A stretch of 12,274 bases of DNA, from assembly GCA_009775705.1 (NCBI GenBank), contig VSQE01000076.1, forward strand, positions 1 through 12,274, given 5' to 3'. The DNA is from Prevotellamassilia sp. (GTDB taxonomy: Bacteria > Bacteroidota > Bacteroidia > Bacteroidales > Bacteroidaceae). Positions 6,796-12,274 of the stretch are shown here, piece after piece. Every line of letters begins with the position of its first letter. Position 1 is the first letter of the stretch. A program made the translations under genes and the position numbers. Under the pieces are notes generated by a model. It was not told the origin of the DNA, searched no databases, and worked only from the letters and a program-made list of their open reading frames with translations.

Positions 6796-7479
6796 TTAGC
6801 TTTTACATTTATTCGTAAAAACGGAAACTATGACATACAGGACAATGATGAGCGAGAAACCCGTCCAGCCTAATAGGCCGAGCAGCGCGCCGCTGACAAG
6901 AATAAAGCCGTAGCGGATTTCGTTTCCCCGCCATCCGTAGTTCTTGAATTTTAGGGCGAACATCGGAATCTCACACACCAGCAGCCAGCACGACAGCGCA
7001 ATGCCTGCCAGCAAAAGTGCCGGGGCGTAGGGCAGCTGCGCCATCTGGTCGTGCATTCCTGTGGCCAGTGCGGCCCAGAACAGGGCGTTTGCGGGGGTGG
7101 GCAGGCCTATGAAGGTGGTGGACTGTCGGGGGTCCAGATTGAATTTGGCCAGCCGCAGGGCCGAGAAGGCCGCTATCAGGAATGCCGCGTATGCGAGATA
7201 AGGGCCGAAGGCTCCGGCCGTTGTCTCGCCAAGCAGCGAGAACACCACGGCGGCGGGGGCAAAGCCGAAGGTGATGTCGTCCGCCAGCGAGTCCAGCTCC
7301 TTCCCTACGGGAGAGGAAACTTTTAGCAGACGTGCCGTGAAGCCGTCGAAAAAGTCGAATACGGCTCCGGCTATGATAAAGGCCAGTGCGGTTCCGTAGT
7401 CCGGTTGCAGGGCGAAGCCGGTGGCAATGCAGCCGCAAATCAGGTTGCAGCAGGTAATGGCGTTGGGGAGGTGTTTCAT
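6796..7479 (-). CDS. pssA: CDP-diacylglycerol-serine O-phosphatidyltransferase
   Basis: A 227-residue integral membrane enzyme that joins CDP-diacylglycerol and L-serine to make phosphatidylserine, the precursor used by Psd. The full CDP-alcohol phosphotransferase signature is intact: D42-x2-D45-G46-x2-A49-R50-x8-G59-x3-D63-x3-D67. Several hydrophobic segments follow, and the N-terminus MKHLPNAITCCNLICG is characteristic of the bacterial type II PssA. The gene starts 15 nt after the psd stop codon, so the decarboxylase and the synthase of the same pathway are co-expressed. The context makes a PssA assignment much more likely than PgsA, which shares the same signature. Confidence 0.95.
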   Translation of the reverse strand: MKHLPNAITCCNLICGCIATGFALQPDYGTALAFIIAGAVFDFFDGFTARLLKVSSPVGKELDSLADDITFGFAPAAVVFSLLGETTAGAFGPYLAYAAFLIAAFSALRLAKFNLDPRQSTTFIGLPTPANALFWAALATGMHDQMAQLPYAPALLLAGIALSCWLLVCEIPMFALKFKNYGWRGNEIRYGFILVSGALLGLLGWTGFSLIIVLYVIVSVFTNKCKS

Positions 7480-7494
7480 CGGGAAAGGAGAAAA

Positions 7495-8190
7495 TCAGGG
7501 CTTCAGGCGGCCTATGACGGTATGGTTGCCCACGGTGGTCTGTCCCATCCTGACAAGAATTTCGGTGTCGAGGGGCAGATACACATCCACGCGCGAGCCG
7601 AACTTGATGAAACCCATGTGCTCGTCAATGTAGCATTCTTCGTTGCGGCGGGCGTAGGTCACGATGCGGCGCGCCACGGCTCCCGCCACCTGGCGCACCA
7701 GTACCTCCTGTCCCGCCGGGGTGCGGATCACCACCGTAGAGCGTTCGTTCTCGGTGCTGGCTTTTGGGAGCCATGCTTTGTGGAAGTTGCCGTTGTGGTG
7801 TTCCACCTTTGTGACGGTTCCCTCCACGGGGAACCAGTTGGCGTGGACGTTCGTCACCGACATGAAGATGGAGACCATCAGCCGACGGTCGTGAAAGTGT
7901 TCGTTTTCCTCCACTTCCTCTATCACCACCACCTTACCGTCGGCGGCGGCTACTACCACGTTTTCCGTCTCGCCCTCGAACAGGCGGATGGGGCAGCGGA
8001 AGAAGTTTACCGCAATGGCGTAGAGCAGCGACGTGCCGGTCAGGAAGGCATAGAAAGGTATCAGGCTGATGTCCCGCAACAGAAAGAACAGGAGTATATT
8101 GGCCGCAGCCAGGGCGGCAAATCCCGCGATGAGTGTATTGGTGCCTTCTCGGTGTAATCTGATTTTTCTTAACTTTCGTCTTTTTGCCAT
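7495..8190 (-). CDS. psd: Phosphatidylserine decarboxylase proenzyme
   Basis: A 231-residue enzyme of the short Psd class that decarboxylates phosphatidylserine to phosphatidylethanolamine at the inner membrane. Two N-terminal hydrophobic segments (about 20-38 and 41-60) anchor it. The self-cleavage site is FGS (197-199), which would give the pyruvoyl group from Ser199 and leave a short alpha chain of about 33 residues. Likely triad partners are D84 (AADGKV) and H116 (NVHANWFPVEG). It is the first gene of the psd-pssA-DUF4834 operon and has a consensus promoter 49 nt upstream of the start. The basic N-terminus (AKRRKLRKIRLHREG) fits a cytoplasmic-positive topology. Confidence 0.95.
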   Translation of the reverse strand: MAKRRKLRKIRLHREGTNTLIAGFAALAAANILLFFLLRDISLIPFYAFLTGTSLLYAIAVNFFRCPIRLFEGETENVVVAAADGKVVVIEEVEENEHFHDRRLMVSIFMSVTNVHANWFPVEGTVTKVEHHNGNFHKAWLPKASTENERSTVVIRTPAGQEVLVRQVAGAVARRIVTYARRNEECYIDEHMGFIKFGSRVDVYLPLDTEILVRMGQTTVGNHTVIGRLKP

Positions 8191-8238
8191 TCTTCCGGAC
8201 TGGGTTTAGCAGGGTGGAGTCAATTAATAAAATATGCG

Positions 8239-8269
8239 CAAAGGTACGAGTTTTTATCGAACATACAAA
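8239..8269 (-). promoter_or_regulatory. Consensus Bacteroidetes promoter for psd-pssA
   Basis: On the minus strand, TTTG (8269-8266) is separated by exactly 19 nt from TACCTTTG (8246-8239), a full match to the -33/-7 consensus of the phylum. Transcription should start near 8231-8234, giving a leader of roughly 40 nt before psd. Confidence 0.85.
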
Positions 8270-8376
8270 ATAACTTTTGGGTTTCCTGATACCGCCACGG
8301 ATTTTAAGGCTTCGAAAGACTTCGGTCCGTCTCTCTGAAAAGATCTCAAAATAAGGATTTTTTCAGAATTAAAGTT

Positions 8377-8407
8377 CTTCCCGTTCCATCGGAACTGCGT
8401 ACTTTTG
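8377..8407 (+). promoter_or_regulatory. Promoter for sodB-rubredoxin with an internal palindrome
   Basis: TACTTTTG (8400-8407) is a full match to the TAnnTTTG box. The -33 position 19 nt upstream reads CTTC (8377-8380), a poor match, so activation by a regulator is plausible. The spacer holds GTTCC-ATC-GGAAC (8383-8395), a perfect palindromic half-site pair that could be an operator. The expected start is near 8412-8415, leaving a leader of about 35 nt that is A-rich before the sodB ATG. Confidence 0.65.
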
Positions 8408-8447
8408 GCTTGATTTTAGTACTCATCAAAACAAAACTGATTGCCTT

Positions 8448-9047
8448 ATGAAACACAACATGCCCCAGCTGCCTTACGCGCAGAATGAACTCGCTCCCCG
8501 CATGAGCGCCGAGACCCTGTCCTACCATTACGGAAAGCATTTGCAGACATACGTGGACAACCTGAACAAGCTGGTTGTCGGTACGCCTTACGAGGACATG
8601 CCACTCGGCGACATCGTGCGCAAGGCCGAAGGCCCTGTTTTCAACAACGCCGCGCAAACGTGGAACCATACTTTTTTCTTCGACAGCCTCTCTCCTGCGC
8701 CTGTGGCGATGCCCGGGGAGCTGGAGCGCGAACTGGTGAAGCATTTCGGTTCCGTCAACGCTTTTAAGGAGAAACTGCTCGGCACGGCCGCAACGCTTTT
8801 CGGCTCCGGTTGGGCTTGGCTCGTGGCCGACAAGGATGGACGCCTTTCCGTCAAGGCCGGAAGCAATGCCTACAATCCCCTGCGTGAAGGTTTCTGCCCC
8901 TTGTTGGCGGTGGACGTATGGGAGCATGCCTATTATATTGACTATCGCAACCGCCGTCCCGACTATCTGGAAGCCCTCTGGGAACTGACAGACTGGCAAA
9001 AGGTGGCCCGGCGACTCGAAGGCACCGAGTGTAACGTGTATGTATAG
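8448..9047 (+). CDS. sodB: Superoxide dismutase, Fe-type
   Basis: A 199-residue cytoplasmic Fe/Mn-family superoxide dismutase that converts superoxide to hydrogen peroxide and oxygen. The four metal ligands are H27 (SYHYGKH), H74 (WNHTFFF), D156 and H160 (DVWEHAYY). Metal preference looks like iron: FNNAAQTWNH places Gln at position 70, and the segment AGSNAYNPL has Ala where manganese enzymes carry Gln. The length is typical for the family. The start MKHNMPQLPY aligns with family N-termini. It is divergent from psd and is followed 55 nt later by rubredoxin on the same strand. Cambialistic use of manganese, known for B. fragilis and P. gingivalis enzymes, cannot be excluded. Confidence 0.95.
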   Translation: MKHNMPQLPYAQNELAPRMSAETLSYHYGKHLQTYVDNLNKLVVGTPYEDMPLGDIVRKAEGPVFNNAAQTWNHTFFFDSLSPAPVAMPGELERELVKHFGSVNAFKEKLLGTAATLFGSGWAWLVADKDGRLSVKAGSNAYNPLREGFCPLLAVDVWEHAYYIDYRNRRPDYLEALWELTDWQKVARRLEGTECNVYV

Positions 9048-9102
9048 AGATGTCCCCCCCCTGTTTTTATTCAACAATAACAATCAAAAAAACACAGAAG
9101 TT

Positions 9103-9267
9103 ATGAAAAAGTACAGATGCACCGTATGTGAATGGATTTACAACCCTGAGGCAGGCGATCCCGAAAGCGGAATCGTGCCCGGAACCGCTTTCGAGGATAT
9201 ACCCGATGACTGGGTCTGCCCCGTCTGCGGAGTGAGCAAGGACATGTTCGAGGCGGTGGAGGAATAG
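9103..9267 (+). CDS. Rubredoxin
   Basis: A 54-residue one-iron electron carrier. The iron ligands are C6 and C9 (CTVC) and C39 and C42 (CPVCG), with the usual rubredoxin core WIYNPEAGDPESG and GTAFEDIPDDWVCP between them. The start at 9103 gives the standard N-terminus MKKYRCTVC; an in-frame ATG at 9040 overlaps the end of sodB and would add an atypical 21-residue extension, so I reject it. The leader before this start is A-rich, as expected in Bacteroidetes. No separate promoter is seen in the 55-nt gap, so it is probably co-transcribed with sodB. It likely feeds electrons to rubrerythrin- or superoxide-reductase-type enzymes encoded elsewhere. Confidence 0.96.
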   Translation: MKKYRCTVCEWIYNPEAGDPESGIVPGTAFEDIPDDWVCPVCGVSKDMFEAVEE

Positions 9268-9288
9268 GTTCCTTCCCTCCGTTACGGA

Positions 9289-9342
9289 ACCTACAGAAAG
9301 AGAGTGGAAGCCGTTCAGGGCTTCCACTCTCTTTCTGTAGGT
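9289..9342. terminator. Perfect 24-bp hairpin between convergent genes
   Basis: Arms 9289-9312 and 9319-9342 are exact complements enclosing the 6-nt loop GTTCAG. The hairpin starts 22 nt after the rubredoxin stop and ends 17 nt before the stop of the convergent small-peptide gene, so it can serve both transcripts. No strong U-run follows on either side. An overlapping smaller hairpin, GGTTCC (9267-9272) with GGAACC (9286-9291), shares three bases with the left arm and would compete with it. Confidence 0.8.
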
Positions 9343-9358
9343 GTATGTTTGCTGAGGT

Positions 9359-9544
9359 TTACTCCTCTCCGCTGCCAGACCAGTTATCGCTGCTCCAGCC
9401 TTTCTTCTGAGACCACTGGTCTACACGGTCGTCATTTCCCGTTTCTGTAGGATCCTTGTAGTCTATGCCCATGCTCAGGGCCAGCATGTTCTCGGTCGCG
9501 ATGTTGATTTGCACCGTCTGGGGTGCCGAATATGCTTTTTTCAT
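9359..9544 (-). CDS. Small peptide of unknown function (61 residues)
   Basis: I do not recognise a named family. The peptide begins MKKAYSAPQTVQINIATENMLALS, a pattern (MKK-x-Y-x2-P, then an alternating stretch and a Leu/Ala/Ser segment) that I recall in many short hypothetical proteins of Bacteroidales. The C-terminal half is polar, acidic and Trp-rich (QWSQKKGWSSDNWSGSGEE), with no cysteine and no hydrophobic core long enough for a classical signal peptide. It starts 37 nt after the stop of the large secreted protein on the same strand and ends next to the long hairpin, so it is probably the last gene of that transcript. Possible roles include a precursor peptide or a small partner of the secreted protein; both are speculation. 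Coding status is supported by the start context and family-like N-terminus. Confidence 0.7.
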   Translation of the reverse strand: MKKAYSAPQTVQINIATENMLALSMGIDYKDPTETGNDDRVDQWSQKKGWSSDNWSGSGEE

Positions 9545-9581
9545 TTTTCTGTTTTCTATTTTTTATGAGTGGTTTTCCGTG

Positions 9582-11960
9582 TTATTTCACATAGATCTTC
9601 TTGCCGTTGCCAGTTACGTAGATGCCTTTGGCGGGAGCCTGTACGCGGCGGCCGCTCAGATCGAAGAAGATGTTGTCTTTCTCGTCCTGGCCTGCTACGG
9701 TGTTCTGGATGCCCGTGTTCTCGCCCTTGCCGAAGCTGAGGGTGAAATACTTGGCCGTGTTCATTCCGCCAGCCGAATTGTCCGTCAGGAAGTATGCCTT
9801 GTTGGCTTTCAGAGTGACGGTTCTTGTTTCGAAAATTGTTCCATCAACCTCTTGGGTACCTTCGGTGAATTTGGGATAGTAGAAGCCCACCTGGTCGTTG
9901 AGGCAACCGAGGGTCCATACCATGTAACCCAGCGAGCCCCAGTTGCCGTCCATTCCCATCTGGTCGGTGAAGGTGTAGTCAACGTTCGTACCCGTGAGCA
10001 TATTCTCTCCTTCGAGTTCGGCCACTTCGTTGTCGATGGTCAGCGTGTAGCTGTTGCCCGTACCTTTGAGCACTACGCCCGTGTTGGCGGGAACGGCGTT
10101 CGTTTTTTCCATCTGAAGAATGTAGCTTGTTTCGCTTTCATCCATGCCCATGTTGGCGGTATAGTAGGCTTCAACGCCGTCGGCCAGCTGTACGCCGAAA
10201 GGCAGATAGAGGCTTGCCCAGCTTTCGCCGTTTACGGTGTTCATGTCAACGGTGATGTCGGTGGCCTCGGTGATGTTCCATCTGGCGTTGCCTTGTCCGC
10301 TTTCATACCACCAGTTGAGGTAACCGGTAGGCTCGCATTGAACGGGTTTTCCTCCGGTTATGATTTCTACTGATCCGTCTTTGTCGTTGATGGCATAAAC
10401 GGCGCCGGCATCTTCCAGCGGAGTTGTGGTAGTACCGCCGCCTCGTATATCTGCGAGGAATTTTCCGGTGTTGACATTCTTGAATTTGAAACCGCCGTTT
10501 GCGCCGACGATCTGCCAGATCTGGTTGATGTCGGAGGAGTTTCCGGCAGCGCACCAACTTTCACCGTTGTTGCCTTCGCGAAGGCTGAAATAAGTCTGGT
10601 TCTTGACGTTCTGGATGCGATAGTAGTGTGTGCTGATGGCTGTTCCCAAAACGGAGTGGAATTGGTTGTAGCTGTTGAAGAGAGTAGGAAGTGTACTGTT
10701 TTCAAGATCGGACAATGCGGCGGCGACTGCCTCGTTGGTGGAAACGCCGAATATGGCAGGAAGATTGGTGACGGAAGTAATGTAAGGTGCTTTTTCCTGA
10801 TTGAACAGATTGGTTTCGGCTGCGGCTAAGCTGGCGGCCATGTCTTCGGTGTAGGGGATGAAGTACCACCAAGTAGCAGTTGAGGCGGTTTCCCAGGCTA
10901 CGATCTGTCCGCCAGTGCCTTCGTGAAGTTTGCTATATCTGTCCTCTCCGCCAATGGCTGCTCCGAAATTGTTTCCGTTGTTGGGCGTGAGTATAAAGGC
11001 GGCAGGATCGCTGCCCAAGGAGAACTGGGCGGAGGTAGTGGGCTGTTGCTGAATATAATCTCCGGTCAAGACGTTCTGAATGGTGTATCCGTTGTCACCC
11101 TTAGTCAGGTTCCATACACTACGGGTGGTGCAGGTCGTATTCATCAACTTTTTGTTGAGGTTGATGCTGAGGTAGTGAGGGGTTTTAACAGCGTCTCCGC
11201 GTCCTACGTTTATCAGCAAGTATTTTCCATTGGGCAGATCCGTGTTGATGTTTGCAGAGGCCTTGAAAGCGTCTATGGCATTTTCTAAGTTCACGGCAGC
11301 TTGGCCATGTTCTTCTTCAGAGCCGGCGACGTTGTCATCCAGTGCCTGCTGCAATTTCTGAATTTCTTCAGCGGATTTTGTGAAGTAGGTGCTCAGTTGT
11401 GCTTTCTGGATCAGTGCAGGTATCTCATTCCGTGCATTGTCATACAAACTCGTGAAATAAGACTTTAATTTACTCTTGGCTTCGGCAAGATCTTCGGCAC
11501 TGAAATCTGCTGCTTCCGCGATGGCCAGCATGTTGCCTGCATCCAAAGTGCTCCAACCGTCAATCAATACGTTTTTATTGCTTGCCATGTTGAAGTACAG
11601 GTTGTTCTGATTGGTCAGATAAAAAGGATTATCCTCGTTGCCGCTTTCGTGTATCGTAATTTCTGCTACTTTTGAGAGATCTCCGTCGAGAAGATATGCT
11701 TTGTCGTCTGTTTTTCTACCGATAAATTTTTTGTCGGTAACACTATACATAAAAGTTTTGGAGTAGCATTCGATAAAGGCGAAGTGGCTGGCTGCCTCTG
11801 CATTATCAGTTCCGACAATATTTGTTCCATTGGATGTGTACCATCCACGGTCTACGGTTTTTACCGTATACGCTTTGTCTTGCGCCGGAGTAAAACTCTG
11901 CGCAGTCGCTCCTATGCAGATCAGGCAGAGTAGCGACAGGAAAAAAGTAAATTTTTTCAT
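9582..11960 (-). CDS. Large exported protein with lectin-like segments and a C-terminal sorting-like tail
   Basis: A 792-residue secreted or surface protein of unknown function. A signal peptide (1-20, cleavage after GATA) is clear. Three regions have short beta-rich repeats with Y-x-I-Q-N-V, W-x-I/L and G-K-Y/F-L patterns that resemble ricin-type beta-trefoil lectins: about 30-150, 244-370 and 445-563. Charged helical linkers separate them (about 152-236 and 372-436), similar to linkers in Bacteroides extracellular glycan-binding proteins. Residues about 570-745 form a further beta-rich domain. The tail DLSGRRVQAPAKGIYVTGNGKKIYVK (767-792; key elements SGRRV, KGIYV, GKKIYVK) resembles a type A sorting domain of the type IX secretion system. 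Base composition is more AT-rich than the housekeeping genes, especially at 11400-11850. No catalytic motif was found. Glycan binding is an inference. Confidence 0.85.
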   Translation of the reverse strand: MKKFTFFLSLLCLICIGATAQSFTPAQDKAYTVKTVDRGWYTSNGTNIVGTDNAEAASHFAFIECYSKTFMYSVTDKKFIGRKTDDKAYLLDGDLSKVAEITIHESGNEDNPFYLTNQNNLYFNMASNKNVLIDGWSTLDAGNMLAIAEAADFSAEDLAEAKSKLKSYFTSLYDNARNEIPALIQKAQLSTYFTKSAEEIQKLQQALDDNVAGSEEEHGQAAVNLENAIDAFKASANINTDLPNGKYLLINVGRGDAVKTPHYLSINLNKKLMNTTCTTRSVWNLTKGDNGYTIQNVLTGDYIQQQPTTSAQFSLGSDPAAFILTPNNGNNFGAAIGGEDRYSKLHEGTGGQIVAWETASTATWWYFIPYTEDMAASLAAAETNLFNQEKAPYITSVTNLPAIFGVSTNEAVAAALSDLENSTLPTLFNSYNQFHSVLGTAISTHYYRIQNVKNQTYFSLREGNNGESWCAAGNSSDINQIWQIVGANGGFKFKNVNTGKFLADIRGGGTTTTPLEDAGAVYAINDKDGSVEIITGGKPVQCEPTGYLNWWYESGQGNARWNITEATDITVDMNTVNGESWASLYLPFGVQLADGVEAYYTANMGMDESETSYILQMEKTNAVPANTGVVLKGTGNSYTLTIDNEVAELEGENMLTGTNVDYTFTDQMGMDGNWGSLGYMVWTLGCLNDQVGFYYPKFTEGTQEVDGTIFETRTVTLKANKAYFLTDNSAGGMNTAKYFTLSFGKGENTGIQNTVAGQDEKDNIFFDLSGRRVQAPAKGIYVTGNGKKIYVK

Positions 11961-12274
11961 AAGGTTTGTATTAAATAGTTGAATTGAGTGTGTTTGCGTT
12001 TTTCGTGTAAGGTAAGATTCCGGCGGGAGTTGTCCTCGTACACCGGGAGGGGAATTTTCAGTATAAATTACTTGACAAAAGTAAGTCTTTTATATTTTTT
12101 GGCAAAACCGGGGGGGGTGATTTCTACAATATTTAACATTTAGAAATATAACGGGTAACTATTCAGCGAATCGAACACAATCAGGTCGGTCAGCAAGAAT
12201 TTTAGAATAATTCTCTGAGTATCATCAAAATAATAGTGGTTTTGTTTGTGTATGTCAGATAAAATTGCTATCTT
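11961..12274. other. Leader and upstream non-coding region of the secreted-protein operon
   Basis: This 314-nt stretch holds a leader of about 108 nt (from a start near 12069 to the ATG at 11960), the promoter at 12076-12106, a run of eight G (12110-12117) and AT-rich DNA to the window end. On the plus strand ATG at 12252 opens a frame that stays open for the remaining eight codons and could be the start of a divergent gene, but no promoter box or family match supports it. I see no RNA gene or strong riboswitch structure. Confidence 0.6.
12076..12106 (-). promoter_or_regulatory. Consensus Bacteroidetes promoter for the secreted protein and peptide
   Basis: On the minus strand TTTG (12106-12103) is followed after exactly 19 nt by TACTTTTG (12083-12076), a full match to the phylum consensus. 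A run of eight C (12117-12110 on the coding strand) lies just upstream of the -33 box. The transcript start is expected near 12069. Confidence 0.85.

Noticed and set aside
8346..9083. 245-residue open frame on the minus strand opposite sodB
   Set aside because: It lies entirely antisense to sodB with its intact metal ligands and shows no domain, promoter or start context.
9040..9102. Upstream start giving a 75-residue rubredoxin
   Set aside because: It overlaps the end of sodB and adds a non-conserved Asn-rich extension; the internal ATG at 9103 gives the standard rubredoxin.
9465..10373. 302-residue open frame on the plus strand opposite the secreted protein and peptide
   Set aside because: No recognisable motif; it mirrors the codon pattern of the opposite gene and has no promoter box.
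12072..12096. TTGACA followed by TATATT on the plus strand, like a sigma-70 promoter
   Set aside because: The spacing is about 13 nt, too short, and Bacteroidetes primary sigma factor does not use this consensus; the same bases form the minus-strand TAnnTTTG promoter.
12252..12274. ATG with eight open codons at the right edge, possible start of a plus-strand gene
   Set aside because: Too short to judge, with no promoter box or recognisable sequence; mentioned only in the intergenic entry.
1..12274. CRISPR arrays, insertion sequences, tRNA or rRNA genes
   Set aside because: No regularly spaced repeats, transposase motifs, terminal repeats with target duplication, or RNA gene signatures were seen on either strand.

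Overview
The window looks like a chromosomal segment from a member of the Bacteroidales (Bacteroides-like; genus not resolvable by eye). Four points support this. Several intergenic regions carry the Bacteroidetes-type promoter (TTTG, about 19 nt, then TAnnTTTG). Start codons are preceded by A/T-rich leaders rather than Shine-Dalgarno sequences. A DUF4834-type small protein follows psd-pssA. The C-terminal tail of the large secreted protein (LSGRRV...GIYV...GKKIYVK) is typical of the phylum. All genes lie on the minus strand except sodB and the rubredoxin gene. No rRNA, tRNA, insertion sequence, phage or CRISPR signal is visible.

Layout from left to right. (1) 1-3510: two hairpins, then a minus-strand operon read right to left as traB/GumN-like lipid-cell-envelope-associated or periplasmic protein, ABC ATPase and ABC-2 permease. 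It has a candidate promoter at 3403-3432 and an intrinsic terminator at 141-180. (2) 3511-6353: minus-strand genes for a family-2 glycosyltransferase, RadC, a MIP18/DUF59 iron-sulfur assembly factor and an LpxH-like lipid A enzyme, with spacings of 3, 61 and 1 nt. (3) 6354-6490: an intergenic strip with a 16-bp palindrome and a long inverted repeat. (4) 6491-8190: psd, pssA and a small DUF4834-type membrane protein, which make phosphatidylethanolamine. The perfect-consensus promoter for this operon is at 8239-8269. (5) 8191-8447: a divergent promoter region. (6) 8448-9267: an Fe-type superoxide dismutase and a rubredoxin on the plus strand, a compact oxygen-defence unit for an anaerobe. (7) 9289-9342: a perfect 24-bp hairpin between convergent genes. 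(8) 9359-11960: a 61-residue peptide of unknown function and, upstream of it on the minus strand, a 792-residue exported protein with lectin-like segments. Their shared promoter is at 12076-12106. (9) 11961-12274: leader and upstream non-coding DNA.

Much of the content concerns the envelope: PE synthesis, lipid A assembly, a membrane-anchored glycosyltransferase, an ABC exporter and a surface or secreted protein. Most genes are recognisable housekeeping functions. The less explained parts are the secreted protein plus small peptide pair, C7-C8 homopolymer tracts ahead of three genes (one inside a promoter spacer), and several strong palindromes or hairpins. I do not see a convincing complete novel system; the secreted-protein/peptide pair is the best candidate for something undescribed.
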